From assembly GCA_013389115.1 (NCBI GenBank), contig JACADY010000025.1:1-61803 (forward strand): a DNA stretch of 61,803 nt. Direction: 5' to 3'. Under the pieces are notes generated by a model. It had not been told where the DNA came from. It was given only the letters and a program-made list of their open reading frames with translations, and made no database searches. Shown here in pieces: positions 43,133-51,443 of the stretch. The DNA is from Alphaproteobacteria bacterium (GTDB taxonomy: Bacteria > Pseudomonadota > Alphaproteobacteria > Micropepsales > Micropepsaceae). The translations under genes and the position numbers were made by a program. Every line of letters begins with the position of its first letter. Positions within the stretch are counted from its first letter, which is position 1.

Positions 43133-43839
43133 TCCGCCACCCCGCCGCCGGTGTGGGGGACCGGGGCCTTGAGCCCGGCGGGCAGCACGAGGTGATAGAC
43201 GGCAAAGACCTCCTCGGGGTCGTACCCGTTGGCGAGGTTGTCGGCCAAGAGCGCGGCCTTCTGCTCCTCGGTGTTGTCGTCGGGGTGGCTGTCGCCCCGG
43301 AAGGTGCCCATCCCGGCGTAGTCGGTGGCGAGCCAACGCTGGTACCCGTTCTCAAAGGTGGTGCGGATGCCGTAGCCCTTCTGGTGGTTCATGTCCCACG
43401 ACAGGCCCGACTTGATGGTGACATCCTTCCACGGGCGGAGCGCCTCCCGAAGCTCGGCCATGGACGCGCCACCGGCCCGCGACAGCAGGTCAACCAAGGT
43501 CGCCTGCTTGGTCCCAGCGCGGCAGGCCCGGGCCTCCTTCTTCGGGGCGATGTTGATGCCCCGGGGCTTGCGGGCCTTGGCCTTCGGCTGGGCAGCGGGC
43601 GCGGGCTGGGCGACGGGCTGGGGCGCGACCTCGGGTGCGTCCTGCTTGATCCGGGCGCGGTCTGCCTTGAGGGCCGCGAGCTTGGCGGGGTCTTTGGTCA
43701 GGGCCTTGACCGGCTTGCCGCCCTTCGCCGCGATGCGGCTGTTGATCTCGCCAGTCAGGGTGGCGACCTTCTTGCGGTCCCCGGTGCGGATGGCCTCGTG
43801 GGCCTGTTCCTTGAGTTGGGCGGTGGTCAGGTTTTCCAT
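43129..43839 (-). CDS. DUF3489-like DNA-binding protein
   Basis: 236 aa from ATG 43839, with GGAG upstream. The N-terminal helical part (MENLTTAQLKEQAHEAIRTG) is followed by a basic, proline/alanine-rich linker (KAKARKPRGINIAPKKEARA). Then comes the DUF3489-like winged-helix pattern TKQATLVDLLSRAGGASMAE, and a C-terminal region (SWDMNHQKGYGIRTTFENGY) ending in a short-helix tail. It is probably a regulator or nucleoid-binding protein of the element. It heads the minus-strand operon ending at 41765 or 40186. Confidence 0.55.
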   Translation of the reverse strand: MENLTTAQLKEQAHEAIRTGDRKKVATLTGEINSRIAAKGGKPVKALTKDPAKLAALKADRARIKQDAPEVAPQPVAQPAPAAQPKAKARKPRGINIAPKKEARACRAGTKQATLVDLLSRAGGASMAELREALRPWKDVTIKSGLSWDMNHQKGYGIRTTFENGYQRWLATDYAGMGTFRGDSHPDDNTEEQKAALLADNLANGYDPEEVFAVYHLVLPAGLKAPVPHTGGGVAE

Positions 43840-44418
43840 CATCGTGCTCCATTTCTCGGGTTGGCAGCTTACAACCAAAGGTTGCATCCATGACCGGAAC
43901 GTACCGTGAACATTGGCTGCAAGTAAAGCGAAAAGCACCCCAGAAGGGACCGGCCCGGGGGTGGCCTCGGGCTGGTAACCCCCGGCCCAGCGGATGTGGG
44001 GCTTAGGCCCTGTGGCCCGGCGGGACCCTTCCGGGGTGGCCCCCGGAACTGGCCATCCCTTTAACGGGCGACAGAGCGCGCGGGGCGATGGCCCCCTGCC
44101 CAAGGACAGCATCCAGAACGCCAGCGCCGCCGTACCCCCTGCCGTACCCCCTGCCGTACCTCCCGGCGTACCGCCCCGGGGGTTCGCCTAAATCCAGTCC
44201 CGGCCATCCCTTATTCACCGTAACCCCCCGTAACCCCCTTAGGGGACAAAGGGGACGGGAAGGCCGGAGGAAGGCCCACCCCTTGGGCATCGCGGGGCGG
44301 GCCGGAGGGGGTCTAGGGCGGCTGGCGTTACGGGGCGCAACGGCGGTTACGATGGGCAATTCCCCCACGGCCCCAGAGGCTTAGACGTAACTGACTTCTC
44401 CCACCGTAACGTCCCCCC
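43840..44418. other. Gene-free region between primase and DUF3489-like gene, with candidate origin
   Basis: About 580 bp with no supported gene. It contains CCCTGCCGTAC-type tandem repeats (about 44138-44170) and then the CGTAAC iteron cluster (44219-44410). The position next to the primase-helicase is where phage satellites usually keep their replication origin. Confidence 0.5.
44219..44410. repeat. CGTAAC iteron cluster, candidate replication origin
   Basis: Six copies of CGTAAC lie within 192 bp: 44219, 44229, 44386 and 44405 on the plus strand, and 44327 and 44346 (GTTACG) on the minus strand. Several share a CCGTAAC or CGTAACCCCC context. A given hexamer is expected about once per 2 kb on both strands, so the clustering is not chance. 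The position just downstream of the primase/VapE gene suggests origin iterons bound by that protein. Confidence 0.5.
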
Positions 44419-46728
44419 TCAGAACGGGTCGCGCACAGTGTCTCCCTCGGCATGGACGCCCAGAAGCTCGCCATCCGGCCCGAACTCGGGCACGAGGCGC
44501 GGCCCATACTTGTCGCCACGCACATAGCACCACTCGGGATGGGGCAGCCCGAAACGGCGCTGCTTCCGTTCAAAGCCCAGCCGCCGCATGGCATCGCCCA
44601 GCCGCTCGTTGTCGTCCTGCGTCCGCATCCCGCGCGGCCTGCCGACGATCCGCCACGCATCTTCAGCCCGCAGCTTCCCGTCCCCGGCCTCGCCCAGCGC
44701 GCCCAGAAGGGTTTCAAAGTACGGGTCCTCCACCCGCCGGGCGTCCTGTTCCGCCGCAGCATCGGCCCACAGCGCCGGGTCCAGCCGGATCGCCGCGCCC
44801 TCGGCCTCGCGCGCCGCCGCCTCGGCCCAGAGCTGGTCACGGTCGCGGCGGATGGCATCAAGGTCAAATCCCGACACGGTCACCGGCCAGAACCGGCGGT
44901 TGCCGGTCGTGTCGCGCAGGTACCGGCTGTCATTGGTCGTGCCGATGATGATGCACTGGCGCGGCACCTCGCGCTCCAGCCGGTCATAGGCGAGCCGGGC
45001 CTTGTCGTGGGTCCGGGACAGGAAGCCCTTCAGGTGGTCGGCCCCGCCCTTCTTCAGCCCCTTCAACTCGCCTGCCTCCACGATCCACTTGCCAGACAGG
45101 GCCTCGATCACGCGCTTGGTCTCAGCGTTCAGGGGCAGGTCGTCGGTGAACCACGCATCCCGGGTCGCCAGCAGCTTCAGCGCCGTGGACTTGTTGGTGC
45201 CCTGCGGCGACTCAAGCACCAGCATCTCATCGAACTTGACCCCCGGCCTGCGCACCCGCCGCACGGCGGCGACAAGGACAAGCTCGCCCACGGCCCGGGT
45301 GTAGGGGGTGTCCTCGGCACCACCATAGGCCGCAAGCCAGCGCCCGATCCGTGGCACCCCATCCCAGCGCAGGGCGGCAAGGTACTCCGCCACCGGGTGG
45401 TAGGCGTTCAGCCGGGCCGCGTCCGCCACCACGGTCAGGAAGAAGTCGCGGGACGGGCGGAACTGGAACCGCTCGTCAACCATCAGCCACAGGCGGTTAA
45501 TGGTCGGGTCGTCCAGCGCCGGGCCGAAGCCGTCCAGACCCTCCACCATGTCGCGCCCGGCAAAGAGGTCGTGGCGCAGCGTCACCCCCAGCCGCCTGAC
45601 CGCAACGCGGATGTTGCGCTGCGACGTGGCTAGGGGCCGCCCCTCCTTGTCGCAGTCGAAGGCGTCGTCAGCCTCCGCCCGCGCCCGGGCAACCTGCCGC
45701 TGGGCGTATGCCTCGGGCCGCTTCTGGGCCAGCACATGGCCCGAGATGCCGAGGTCGGGGTCAAGGATCACGCCCAGGATAACGCCATCATCGCACCCGG
45801 CCCTCACCATCCCGCAGACGGCATGGAACAGGGCCTCGCTCCGGCTGGGCCAGCGGTGAGGCTCGTCAGGGTCGCAACCGTTCACGATCAGGGCGCGCAG
45901 CGCATCCGGGACGGGCAGCGCCGCCACGTCCACCCCGGCCACCGGCACGGCGGCGGGCCTCTCGGCAGTCGCGCCCTTCGGGTCCGGCACGGCGGGGAAG
46001 TCGCCCAGCGCAAAGGCCGCGCCCGTGTGGGCCACGATCCGGGCAGGCCCGGCCCCGGGCTTGCGGTTCACCGTCCCGGGCAGGCGCATCACCCGCTCAA
46101 AGTTGTGGCAGGCATCGGCCCCGAAGGCGAGCTCAAGCCCCCGGTTCCGGTCCTCCACCGCTGCCCGGGCCGCGTCCCAGTCGGGCGAGCCCGGGTCGGG
46201 CATCACCACGGGCTCGGCCAGCCGCCACAGGCCCCAGAAGCCGCGCCCGCTGTCCACCACGGCAGAAGGCGGCGGGACGCCCTTGGGCAGGCGGTCGGTC
46301 AGCATCCCGAGGATGCGCGCCCGCTCGCGCGCCACGTCCTCGCCCGCCCTCGGGTCAACGTCCACCCAGAGCCACGACACGGCGGCAACGTCTGGCTTCT
46401 TGGCCTTGTCGCCTGCGAAGCCCGGGCGCAGCGCGGCGATGGACACATAGGTGTCGTGGCTGCGGTTCTGGGCCATCGCCCAGTCCGCCGCGTCGTCAAG
46501 GTCGCGGTGGGCCGCGCCCCGGAAGCCGCCCGGCACCTTGGCGCAGACGTGCCAAGGCCCTTCCGGGTGCAGCATCCGCAGGGCAGACAACAAGTGTTCA
46601 TGGTCGCGCCCGTCCCCGGTTTCGGGTACCTTCTCCCCGTGGCCAAGCTGACGGCGATCTCCTTCAAGGTCCCCACGAGCGCCCCCTGTCTCCCGGCGGG
46701 GGGCGCTTTCCTTTTCGGCCCTGCTCAT
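44419..46728 (-). CDS. Primase-polymerase/VapE-type helicase, satellite replication protein
   Basis: 769 aa. The N-terminal half is primase-like, with VSWLWVDVDPRAGEDVA (about residue 120) and DSGRGFWGLWRLAEP, then FERVMRLPGTVNRK. The C-terminal half is a VirE/VapE-type helicase: VLESPQGTNKSTALKLLATR (Walker A, about 509), DLKG-like EAGELKGLKKGGADHLKGF, and FWPVTVSGFDLDAI. Fused primase-helicases of this kind replicate phage satellites and integrative plasmids. It overlaps the AlpA-like gene by 4 nt. The candidate origin lies immediately downstream. Confidence 0.82.
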   Translation of the reverse strand: MSRAEKESAPRRETGGARGDLEGDRRQLGHGEKVPETGDGRDHEHLLSALRMLHPEGPWHVCAKVPGGFRGAAHRDLDDAADWAMAQNRSHDTYVSIAALRPGFAGDKAKKPDVAAVSWLWVDVDPRAGEDVARERARILGMLTDRLPKGVPPPSAVVDSGRGFWGLWRLAEPVVMPDPGSPDWDAARAAVEDRNRGLELAFGADACHNFERVMRLPGTVNRKPGAGPARIVAHTGAAFALGDFPAVPDPKGATAERPAAVPVAGVDVAALPVPDALRALIVNGCDPDEPHRWPSRSEALFHAVCGMVRAGCDDGVILGVILDPDLGISGHVLAQKRPEAYAQRQVARARAEADDAFDCDKEGRPLATSQRNIRVAVRRLGVTLRHDLFAGRDMVEGLDGFGPALDDPTINRLWLMVDERFQFRPSRDFFLTVVADAARLNAYHPVAEYLAALRWDGVPRIGRWLAAYGGAEDTPYTRAVGELVLVAAVRRVRRPGVKFDEMLVLESPQGTNKSTALKLLATRDAWFTDDLPLNAETKRVIEALSGKWIVEAGELKGLKKGGADHLKGFLSRTHDKARLAYDRLEREVPRQCIIIGTTNDSRYLRDTTGNRRFWPVTVSGFDLDAIRRDRDQLWAEAAAREAEGAAIRLDPALWADAAAEQDARRVEDPYFETLLGALGEAGDGKLRAEDAWRIVGRPRGMRTQDDNERLGDAMRRLGFERKQRRFGLPHPEWCYVRGDKYGPRLVPEFGPDGELLGVHAEGDTVRDPF

Positions 46729-46991
46729 TCCGCCACCCCGCCAGCTTCAACCCAAGCGCGCACGTCTGCGGCGCGGTAGCGGACACTGTGGCCGACCTTC
46801 AGGAAGGGCGGGCCAAGGCGCTTGGCGCGGTACGCCTCAAGGGCCTTGGTGGAGAAGCCCGTCATCTGGGCCACCTGTTCGGCGGTCAGGTACTCGGGCG
46901 CGACGGGGAGCTTGCCTGCCGCCAGTGCGGCGAGGACCTGGGCTGCGACGGCATCGGCAATCGCCGCAACGTCAATGTTGTGGTCTGTCAT
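46725..46991 (-). CDS. AlpA-like excisionase / MerR-type HTH protein
   Basis: 88 aa. The C-terminal half shows the HTH_17 pattern: YLTAEQVAQMTGFSTKALEAYRAKRLGPPFLKVGHSVRY, then DVRAWVEAGG. AlpA-like proteins activate or assist the integrase for excision. It is coupled by ATGA to the primase-helicase gene and sits 177 bp downstream of the integrase gene (the gap lies at 46992-47167). Confidence 0.8.
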   Translation of the reverse strand: MTDHNIDVAAIADAVAAQVLAALAAGKLPVAPEYLTAEQVAQMTGFSTKALEAYRAKRLGPPFLKVGHSVRYRAADVRAWVEAGGVAE

Positions 46992-47167
46992 CTGGTGTCA
47001 CCAAAGGACCGCCTGCGGCGGCGGTCGGTTCGGTGACAGGCCCGCTTCCCGGTTGGCCCGCGCCCCTCGCTGTTGCGGGGCGCTCCCCGTGCGCGGCGCT
47101 CCCGGGCAGCCGACACGGTTCCATAGTCTGCGGCGATGGTATCGCGGGCCTTGGCGGGCAGTAAACC

Positions 47168-48397
47168 CTAAACTTCCCCCTCGGTGCTGCGATCTGTTGT
47201 TGGATCCAGAAGGGCGAGGATTGCCGCCGTCATCCGCTCCTGTTCGGCAAGCAGCGTGTCGAACAGGGCGCGCTCGTGGATGTACACCCCGTCAATCCCC
47301 GGCACCGTGTGGTCCAGTAGCAGCCGGGCGTTCACCCGGTCGATGCCCGCCCGCTGGGCGATGGTCCTGTAGGTGTGGCGGAGGATGTGGCCTGTCTCGC
47401 TGGGCAGGGCCTTCTCCTTCCAGACCTGCGTGGCGATCACCTCGCCCGTCTTGCTGGACCGGGAGGGGAACAGCCAAGGCGCACCCGGGAACAGCACGTC
47501 ACCCGCCGCCATGGCCCGCCGCACGAGGTCTGCCATGTGCCCAGACAGGGGCAGGTCGAAGGACCGGCCCGACTTCATCCGGGGGATGGAGATTGCTCCG
47601 TCGCCCAGCCGCACCCAGTCGCGGCGCAGCGCCACCAGCGTCCCCGGGCGCAGGCCGGAGAGGAGCCCGAGCTTGTGCATGTCGCGGCGCAGCGGGTTGG
47701 GCAGGGCCTGCACCCGCCGCCACCAGTCCGCGAGGTCGTCAGGCATGATGACGCGGTTGCTGGCCCGCTCCTTGTTGAAAGTGACCGCCGCCACCGGGTT
47801 TCCGGGCAGCGCATCCGGGTCGTCAACCACCTTGAGCGCGAAGTTGTAGGCGGCGCGGAAGTCGCGCATCACCTTGTTCGCGGTCGTGGCCCCGTGCTTG
47901 TCGGTGATCCGCCGGTGTTCGTCGCGGGCGGCGCTCCGCTTCACGTCCGTTATGGGCGTGTCGCCCCACTTGGGCAGGTACCTGTCCAGCCTCTCCATCA
48001 TGTCGAGCACGGACCTCTCGACACAGCCCCGGGCGCGCATGTCGGCCCCGTACTCCTCGAACATCCGCCGCACCGTCCATGCGCCCGCGTCTGCCGAGGG
48101 GTCAGGCGGCGGGGCGTTCGGGTCAATCCCGCGCTTGATCTGGTCCAGCACCGCGAGCGCCCGGCTGCGGGCATCGTCAAGCGTCATCTCCTCGGTGCCG
48201 CCCAGGGTGTGGCGGACGGTCTTGACCAGCACCTTGCGCCCGCGCTGGCCCTGCCAGAGGTCGCGCTGCACCTTGTAGGATTTCCCCGTCTTGTTCACCG
48301 CAACGAGGAGCCCCGTCACCTTCGCATCCCGCACCACGGCGGGCTTCCCCTCATACGCGAGGGCCTTCACCCGCGCCTCCGTCAGTCTCTCTGGCAT
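47168..48397 (-). CDS. int: Tyrosine recombinase/integrase of the element
   Basis: 409 aa. P4-type layout: an N-terminal DUF4102-like arm-binding domain (LTEARVKALAYEGKPAVVRD), then a core-binding domain, then the catalytic domain with SGLRPGT (Arg, about 247), HILRHTYR (His and Arg, about 342) and GVYIHE (nucleophile Tyr, about 371). It begins 167 bp from the right junction, with arm-type repeats between, as expected for an integrase that made these ends. It used the anticodon loop of tRNA-Arg(UCU) as core site. Confidence 0.92.
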   Translation of the reverse strand: MPERLTEARVKALAYEGKPAVVRDAKVTGLLVAVNKTGKSYKVQRDLWQGQRGRKVLVKTVRHTLGGTEEMTLDDARSRALAVLDQIKRGIDPNAPPPDPSADAGAWTVRRMFEEYGADMRARGCVERSVLDMMERLDRYLPKWGDTPITDVKRSAARDEHRRITDKHGATTANKVMRDFRAAYNFALKVVDDPDALPGNPVAAVTFNKERASNRVIMPDDLADWWRRVQALPNPLRRDMHKLGLLSGLRPGTLVALRRDWVRLGDGAISIPRMKSGRSFDLPLSGHMADLVRRAMAAGDVLFPGAPWLFPSRSSKTGEVIATQVWKEKALPSETGHILRHTYRTIAQRAGIDRVNARLLLDHTVPGIDGVYIHERALFDTLLAEQERMTAAILALLDPTTDRSTEGEV

Positions 48398-48411
48398 CTC
48401 GCTTTCCCTCT

Positions 48412-48465
48412 GCGAACCGTGTGGCGACCTGCCTGCGAACCGTGAACGAACCGGGGGCGGTTCGG
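48412..48465 (+). other. Right integrase arm-type sites
   Basis: TGCGAACCGT at 48412-48421 and 48435-48444, CGAACCG at 48448-48454, and its reverse complement CGGTTCG at 48459-48465. The first matches the left-end site at 34984 exactly. The spacing of about 23 bp between the first two is two helical turns. These are best read as integrase or excisionase binding sites and may also regulate int. Confidence 0.55.
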
Positions 48466-48563
48466 GCGGGTTAGGGCAGCCTAGGGGGAAGATAGCTACA
48501 AATGACTGAAAAAGCTACTGTTTAGGGTGGACGCAGGGGCTGGAAAGGGATACAACGCACCGA

Positions 48564-48608
48564 CTTCTAAGCTGCAGGTTGGAGGTTCGATTCCTCCCGG
48601 GGTCGCCA
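48564..48608 (+). pseudogene. 3' half of split tRNA-Arg(UCU); right attachment site (attR)
   Basis: CTTCTAAGC (48564-48572) is the shared core. It is followed by TGC (rest of the anticodon stem), variable loop AGGTT, T arm GGAGG-TTCGATT-CCTCC, acceptor CGGGGTC that pairs with GGCCCCG of the 5' half, and encoded CCA. The bases before the core do not form a D arm. Joining 34885-34924 to this segment rebuilds a tRNA-Arg with one A-C mismatch at the top of the anticodon stem. Confidence 0.85.
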
Positions 48609-48889
48609 TGCTCAAGGCGAACGCTGTTCTGATCGAGGCCGAGCGCCACGGCGCGGCCGCATGCGGTGCTCTCGATCGCGGGCACCTTCAACGGCATCCT
48701 GAACCCCAGCTTCTCTTGCGACGCCAATGGCAACATGGCCTATGGCCTGGGGCGGACGTCACTGACCAGCCCTTCGCGAGGGCTTAAGGGCGTTCATTAG
48801 GTATTGCGCCTTGGAAGACGTATCTCTGGACAGGTGATGTATGAAACGAAATCAGCCGTTTGAGAGTCACATCCTGACGGCTTCCTGAC
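48609..48889. other. Chromosomal segment right of the element, no intact gene
   Basis: About 280 bp. One frame can be read as ...VLSIAGTFNGILNPSFSC and CDANGNMAYGLGR, which looks like the decayed end of a protein-coding gene, but I do not recognise the family and see no start. It may mark DNA lost when the element arrived. Confidence 0.3.
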
Positions 48890-49885
48890 TCAGTAGCATT
48901 CCCACCAGACGGTGTTGGGGCAGCGCTGCTGAGGACTCGTTCCACCGCCGCCCAACATGTCGACGGCCATGCCCTCGACCAAAGCGCCCGCGAGCGCACC
49001 CATCACCGATGTTTCCTCGCCAAAGTTCGCGATCAAGCGGGCGTTGAGATCGTCGATCGTCGGGTTCAGGCCGGCCAAGGTCGCCGAACTGGCAGTTGAG
49101 ACCGACAATCTGCCGGATGCATCGCGTGTGATTTCAAAGGCGGCCCAATAGCGAATGCCGGCACCGCGCGTTGACCCGGCGTTCCGGTCAGACCAGATCG
49201 TTTCACCGTCAGCCTTCAGCGCAAACCGATAGGCCCATTTGCCGCCAAAGACGAACCGTTTGTCGTGAAGAAGCAGCACCAAGACGTTGCGCCCCGGGTC
49301 CAACTGCGACGTGAGGTCGATACGGGCCGACGCGTTCTGGTTCTGAGCCGACCATTCAGCTCCGCCTAAAATGCGAAAGCTACGGCGCTCGCTCGCGACA
49401 CCGGCAAGACCGATATCGTCGATCCCCGACATTTGCACGACGAGGGTCTGACCGCCGCCCAACACTTGGCCTTCCGCGGCTGCTGGTCCCGTCGGGCCGC
49501 CCGCACCCGACGACTTGCCCATCGGCGTTAGGCGTTCCCGCCCTACGCGGCCTTCATCTTGATCAAGCCACCAGCGGCCATCGAGGCTTCCATCGGTCTG
49601 AAGGGTGTAAACGACGGTACCCCGTGCACCCGCGCCGGAAAATCTCACTGTCAACGTCTCACCGTCGAAAGTCCCTTCACCGGCGCTTGTATTGGGCGGA
49701 AGCCAATTGACAACACATTTTTCACCGTTGGCACTGATGACCGCCTCGCCTTTGTACCGGCCTTGGCCGCCGACATTGGTCCCCTCAACATTATAGCGAC
49801 CGGCTAGCGGACAGGCGTCAGCCGAAGACGCGGCTGCGACACTTGCAAAAATGATAAGCACCGCAATCTTCAAGATGGATTGCAT
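48890..49885 (-). CDS. Secreted protein of unknown function, 331 aa
   Basis: The start at 49885 is supported by GGGAGGCGGGT just upstream. Signal peptide MQSILKIAVLIIFASVAAAS, ending near ADA-C. The first domain (about 25-115) is a beta-barrel-like repeat (YNVEGTNVGGQGRYKGEAVI, then DGSLDGRWWLDQDEG). The second (about 150-300) is another beta-rich region (SGIDDIGLAGVASERRSFRI). Cysteines near both ends may pair in the periplasm. No family name is certain. Confidence 0.6.
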   Translation of the reverse strand: MQSILKIAVLIIFASVAAASSADACPLAGRYNVEGTNVGGQGRYKGEAVISANGEKCVVNWLPPNTSAGEGTFDGETLTVRFSGAGARGTVVYTLQTDGSLDGRWWLDQDEGRVGRERLTPMGKSSGAGGPTGPAAAEGQVLGGGQTLVVQMSGIDDIGLAGVASERRSFRILGGAEWSAQNQNASARIDLTSQLDPGRNVLVLLLHDKRFVFGGKWAYRFALKADGETIWSDRNAGSTRGAGIRYWAAFEITRDASGRLSVSTASSATLAGLNPTIDDLNARLIANFGEETSVMGALAGALVEGMAVDMLGGGGTSPQQRCPNTVWWECY

Positions 49886-50083
49886 ACCCGCCTCCCCCAA
49901 GTTCTGATAACGGCACAACTACTCCCGGCGCCAGGTCCGTGCCCTCGCACCTCTGAACCGACATTTCCCAGATATTCGGCCCATCCGCCCGCGATTGACG
50001 GCAGAATAGCCCGGCTTTGGTCCTCGTGTAAGGCGGAAGCGCGTCGTGACAGCTTCTGTGGCAGCAGAATCGCGTTCAGACCG

Positions 50084-51349
50084 CTATGCCAGGCACCAGA
50101 AGTGCGTTTCTTGCTGTTTTTGCCACAGTGAGGGCGTGCTTCGCCTGTCGCCTGCTTCGTGCGACCAGCTTTCCATCTCCTCCGGCAGGGCGAGTGTGCG
50201 CAGGAAATTGGACAGATTGTAGGCCAGAGCGTGAAGCTGGAGCCGCACGGCGTTTGCCTTCATCGCGCCGCAGGACAGCCTCGTCCATTTCAACGCGTTC
50301 TTGCCCTCCTTGATCCGCTGCTCCGCCGTGCCGCGCTGATTGTAAAATGCGACAATGCGGTTCGCGGGCCGGATCAGGTTGGTGACGATGAACCCGATGC
50401 GGGGATACAGTTCGCCGGGATGCCACTCCACCTTGGTCACAACCCGCCGTTTCCGGCTCCATGATTGGGCCTGATAGCTGAAGCTGGCATGGAACCGCTG
50501 GACATGTATGGGCGGGCGTCCGACGGGGCGTTTCAGCAGGTGGGCGATATGACCCTGAAGGACAGCGTTGGCCTTGAGACGGATGGTGTATTTGTACCCC
50601 TCGGCCTCAAGATAGTCGTATAGGTCCGGCAGGGCGAAGGCGGCATCGCCTCGGAAGAACCGCCGCTTGGTCCGGTCCCGATACCGCGCCACCACGGGTT
50701 CCAGCACCGCGCGCCAGTCGTCGGCGCTGTGGACGTTGCCGGAACGCAGCGTGGTCCGTTCCAGATCGCCAAACTGGTTGAAGACGAACAGCAGATGGTA
50801 GCAGGTGCAGCCGAAGTGGCCGTTGTAAGCGGTGCCTTCCTGGTCGCCACAGGTCGGGCTGACGCTTGAGTCCATGTCGAGCACCACGACATTGGTCGGG
50901 CGGCGGGCATGAACGGCGTCGATCCACCTCCCCGACAGGTCGGCCAGGACGGCGAGGTTGGCCTTGCCGGTCAGCACTTCGGTCTCAAAGCGCCCCATCT
51001 GGCTGGTTGACGCTGCTTCCTTTGTCACCGCCCTGCCGCCGACGATCCAGCGCATCGCCGGATCATGGCCGAGGCGGTCGGCGTCATTGACATCCTCATA
51101 TCCGGCAAGGCGGCCGAATACCGATTGCTGGAACTGCGCCGTCACAGTGTGGCGATTGTTCTTCCCATTCCTCATGTCGGTCAGCACTTGCCCGACCATC
51201 TCGGTCAGGCCAAGGGCATCGTCCAGTTCCCGGAAGGCGAGCAACCCGGCATCCGATGTGACCTGTGATCCATGGAACTCGAGCTTGAGGCGGCGGTCGA
51301 AAGCGACCCGCAGATTGCCCGCTTCAATTTCACCCGTCGCCATCTCCAT
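50084..51349 (-). CDS. IS1380-family transposase
   Basis: 421 aa from ATG 51349, chosen for the GGAG about 10 nt upstream; ATG 51379 is an alternative. DDE-type family marks: KLEFHGSQVTSDAGLLAFRE, VVVLDMDSSVSPTCGDQEGT, FFRGDAAFALPDLYDYLE, and the C-terminal FYNQRGTAEQRIKEGKNALKW (glutamate region). It is apparently intact. The IS ends could not be fixed; CATTTCCCAGAT (49962-49973) and its inverted near-copy (51428-51439, 11 of 12) are a weak candidate for the terminal repeats. Confidence 0.88.
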   Translation of the reverse strand: MEMATGEIEAGNLRVAFDRRLKLEFHGSQVTSDAGLLAFRELDDALGLTEMVGQVLTDMRNGKNNRHTVTAQFQQSVFGRLAGYEDVNDADRLGHDPAMRWIVGGRAVTKEAASTSQMGRFETEVLTGKANLAVLADLSGRWIDAVHARRPTNVVVLDMDSSVSPTCGDQEGTAYNGHFGCTCYHLLFVFNQFGDLERTTLRSGNVHSADDWRAVLEPVVARYRDRTKRRFFRGDAAFALPDLYDYLEAEGYKYTIRLKANAVLQGHIAHLLKRPVGRPPIHVQRFHASFSYQAQSWSRKRRVVTKVEWHPGELYPRIGFIVTNLIRPANRIVAFYNQRGTAEQRIKEGKNALKWTRLSCGAMKANAVRLQLHALAYNLSNFLRTLALPEEMESWSHEAGDRRSTPSLWQKQQETHFWCLA

Positions 51350-51443
51350 GACCAGCCACTCCGATCGCCGGCAACGCATTGATTCTTATATCAAACTTTG
51401 CCGCTCATGTCATGAATTGCTGCAGTCATCTAGGAAATGCGGG

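Larger units (their letters stand above)
34916..48572. mobile_element. Satellite-like integrated element in tRNA-Arg
   Basis: Bounded by direct repeats CTTCTAAGC (34916-34924 and 48564-48572) inside the two halves of a tRNA-Arg(UCU). From right to left it carries a tyrosine integrase, an AlpA-like excisionase, a primase/VapE helicase, iterons, DUF3489-like, small, serine recombinase and TerS-like genes, other small genes, a glycosyltransferase, a methylase, an endonuclease, a GIY-YIG protein and a complete tRNA-Arg. No capsid, tail or large-terminase genes are seen, which suggests a phage satellite or similar parasite. Integrase arm sites are visible at both ends. Confidence 0.82.

Noticed and set aside
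45736-46779. Long plus-strand ORF (347 aa) opposite the primase-helicase gene
   Set aside because: It is rich in H, G, P and R with no domain, and is an antisense shadow of a high-GC gene with clear motifs on the other strand.
47375-48445. Plus-strand ORF (356 aa) opposite the integrase
   Set aside because: The integrase has all catalytic residues on the minus strand; the plus frame has shadow-type composition.
34885-48608. Possible group I intron in the tRNA-Arg anticodon loop
   Set aside because: The insert is 13.7 kb with an integrase, excisionase, replication genes and arm sites at both ends, so it is an integrated element and not an intron.
48527-48787. Plus-strand ORF across the right tRNA half
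   Set aside because: It reads through the tRNA remnant, has no ribosome-binding site and no domain.
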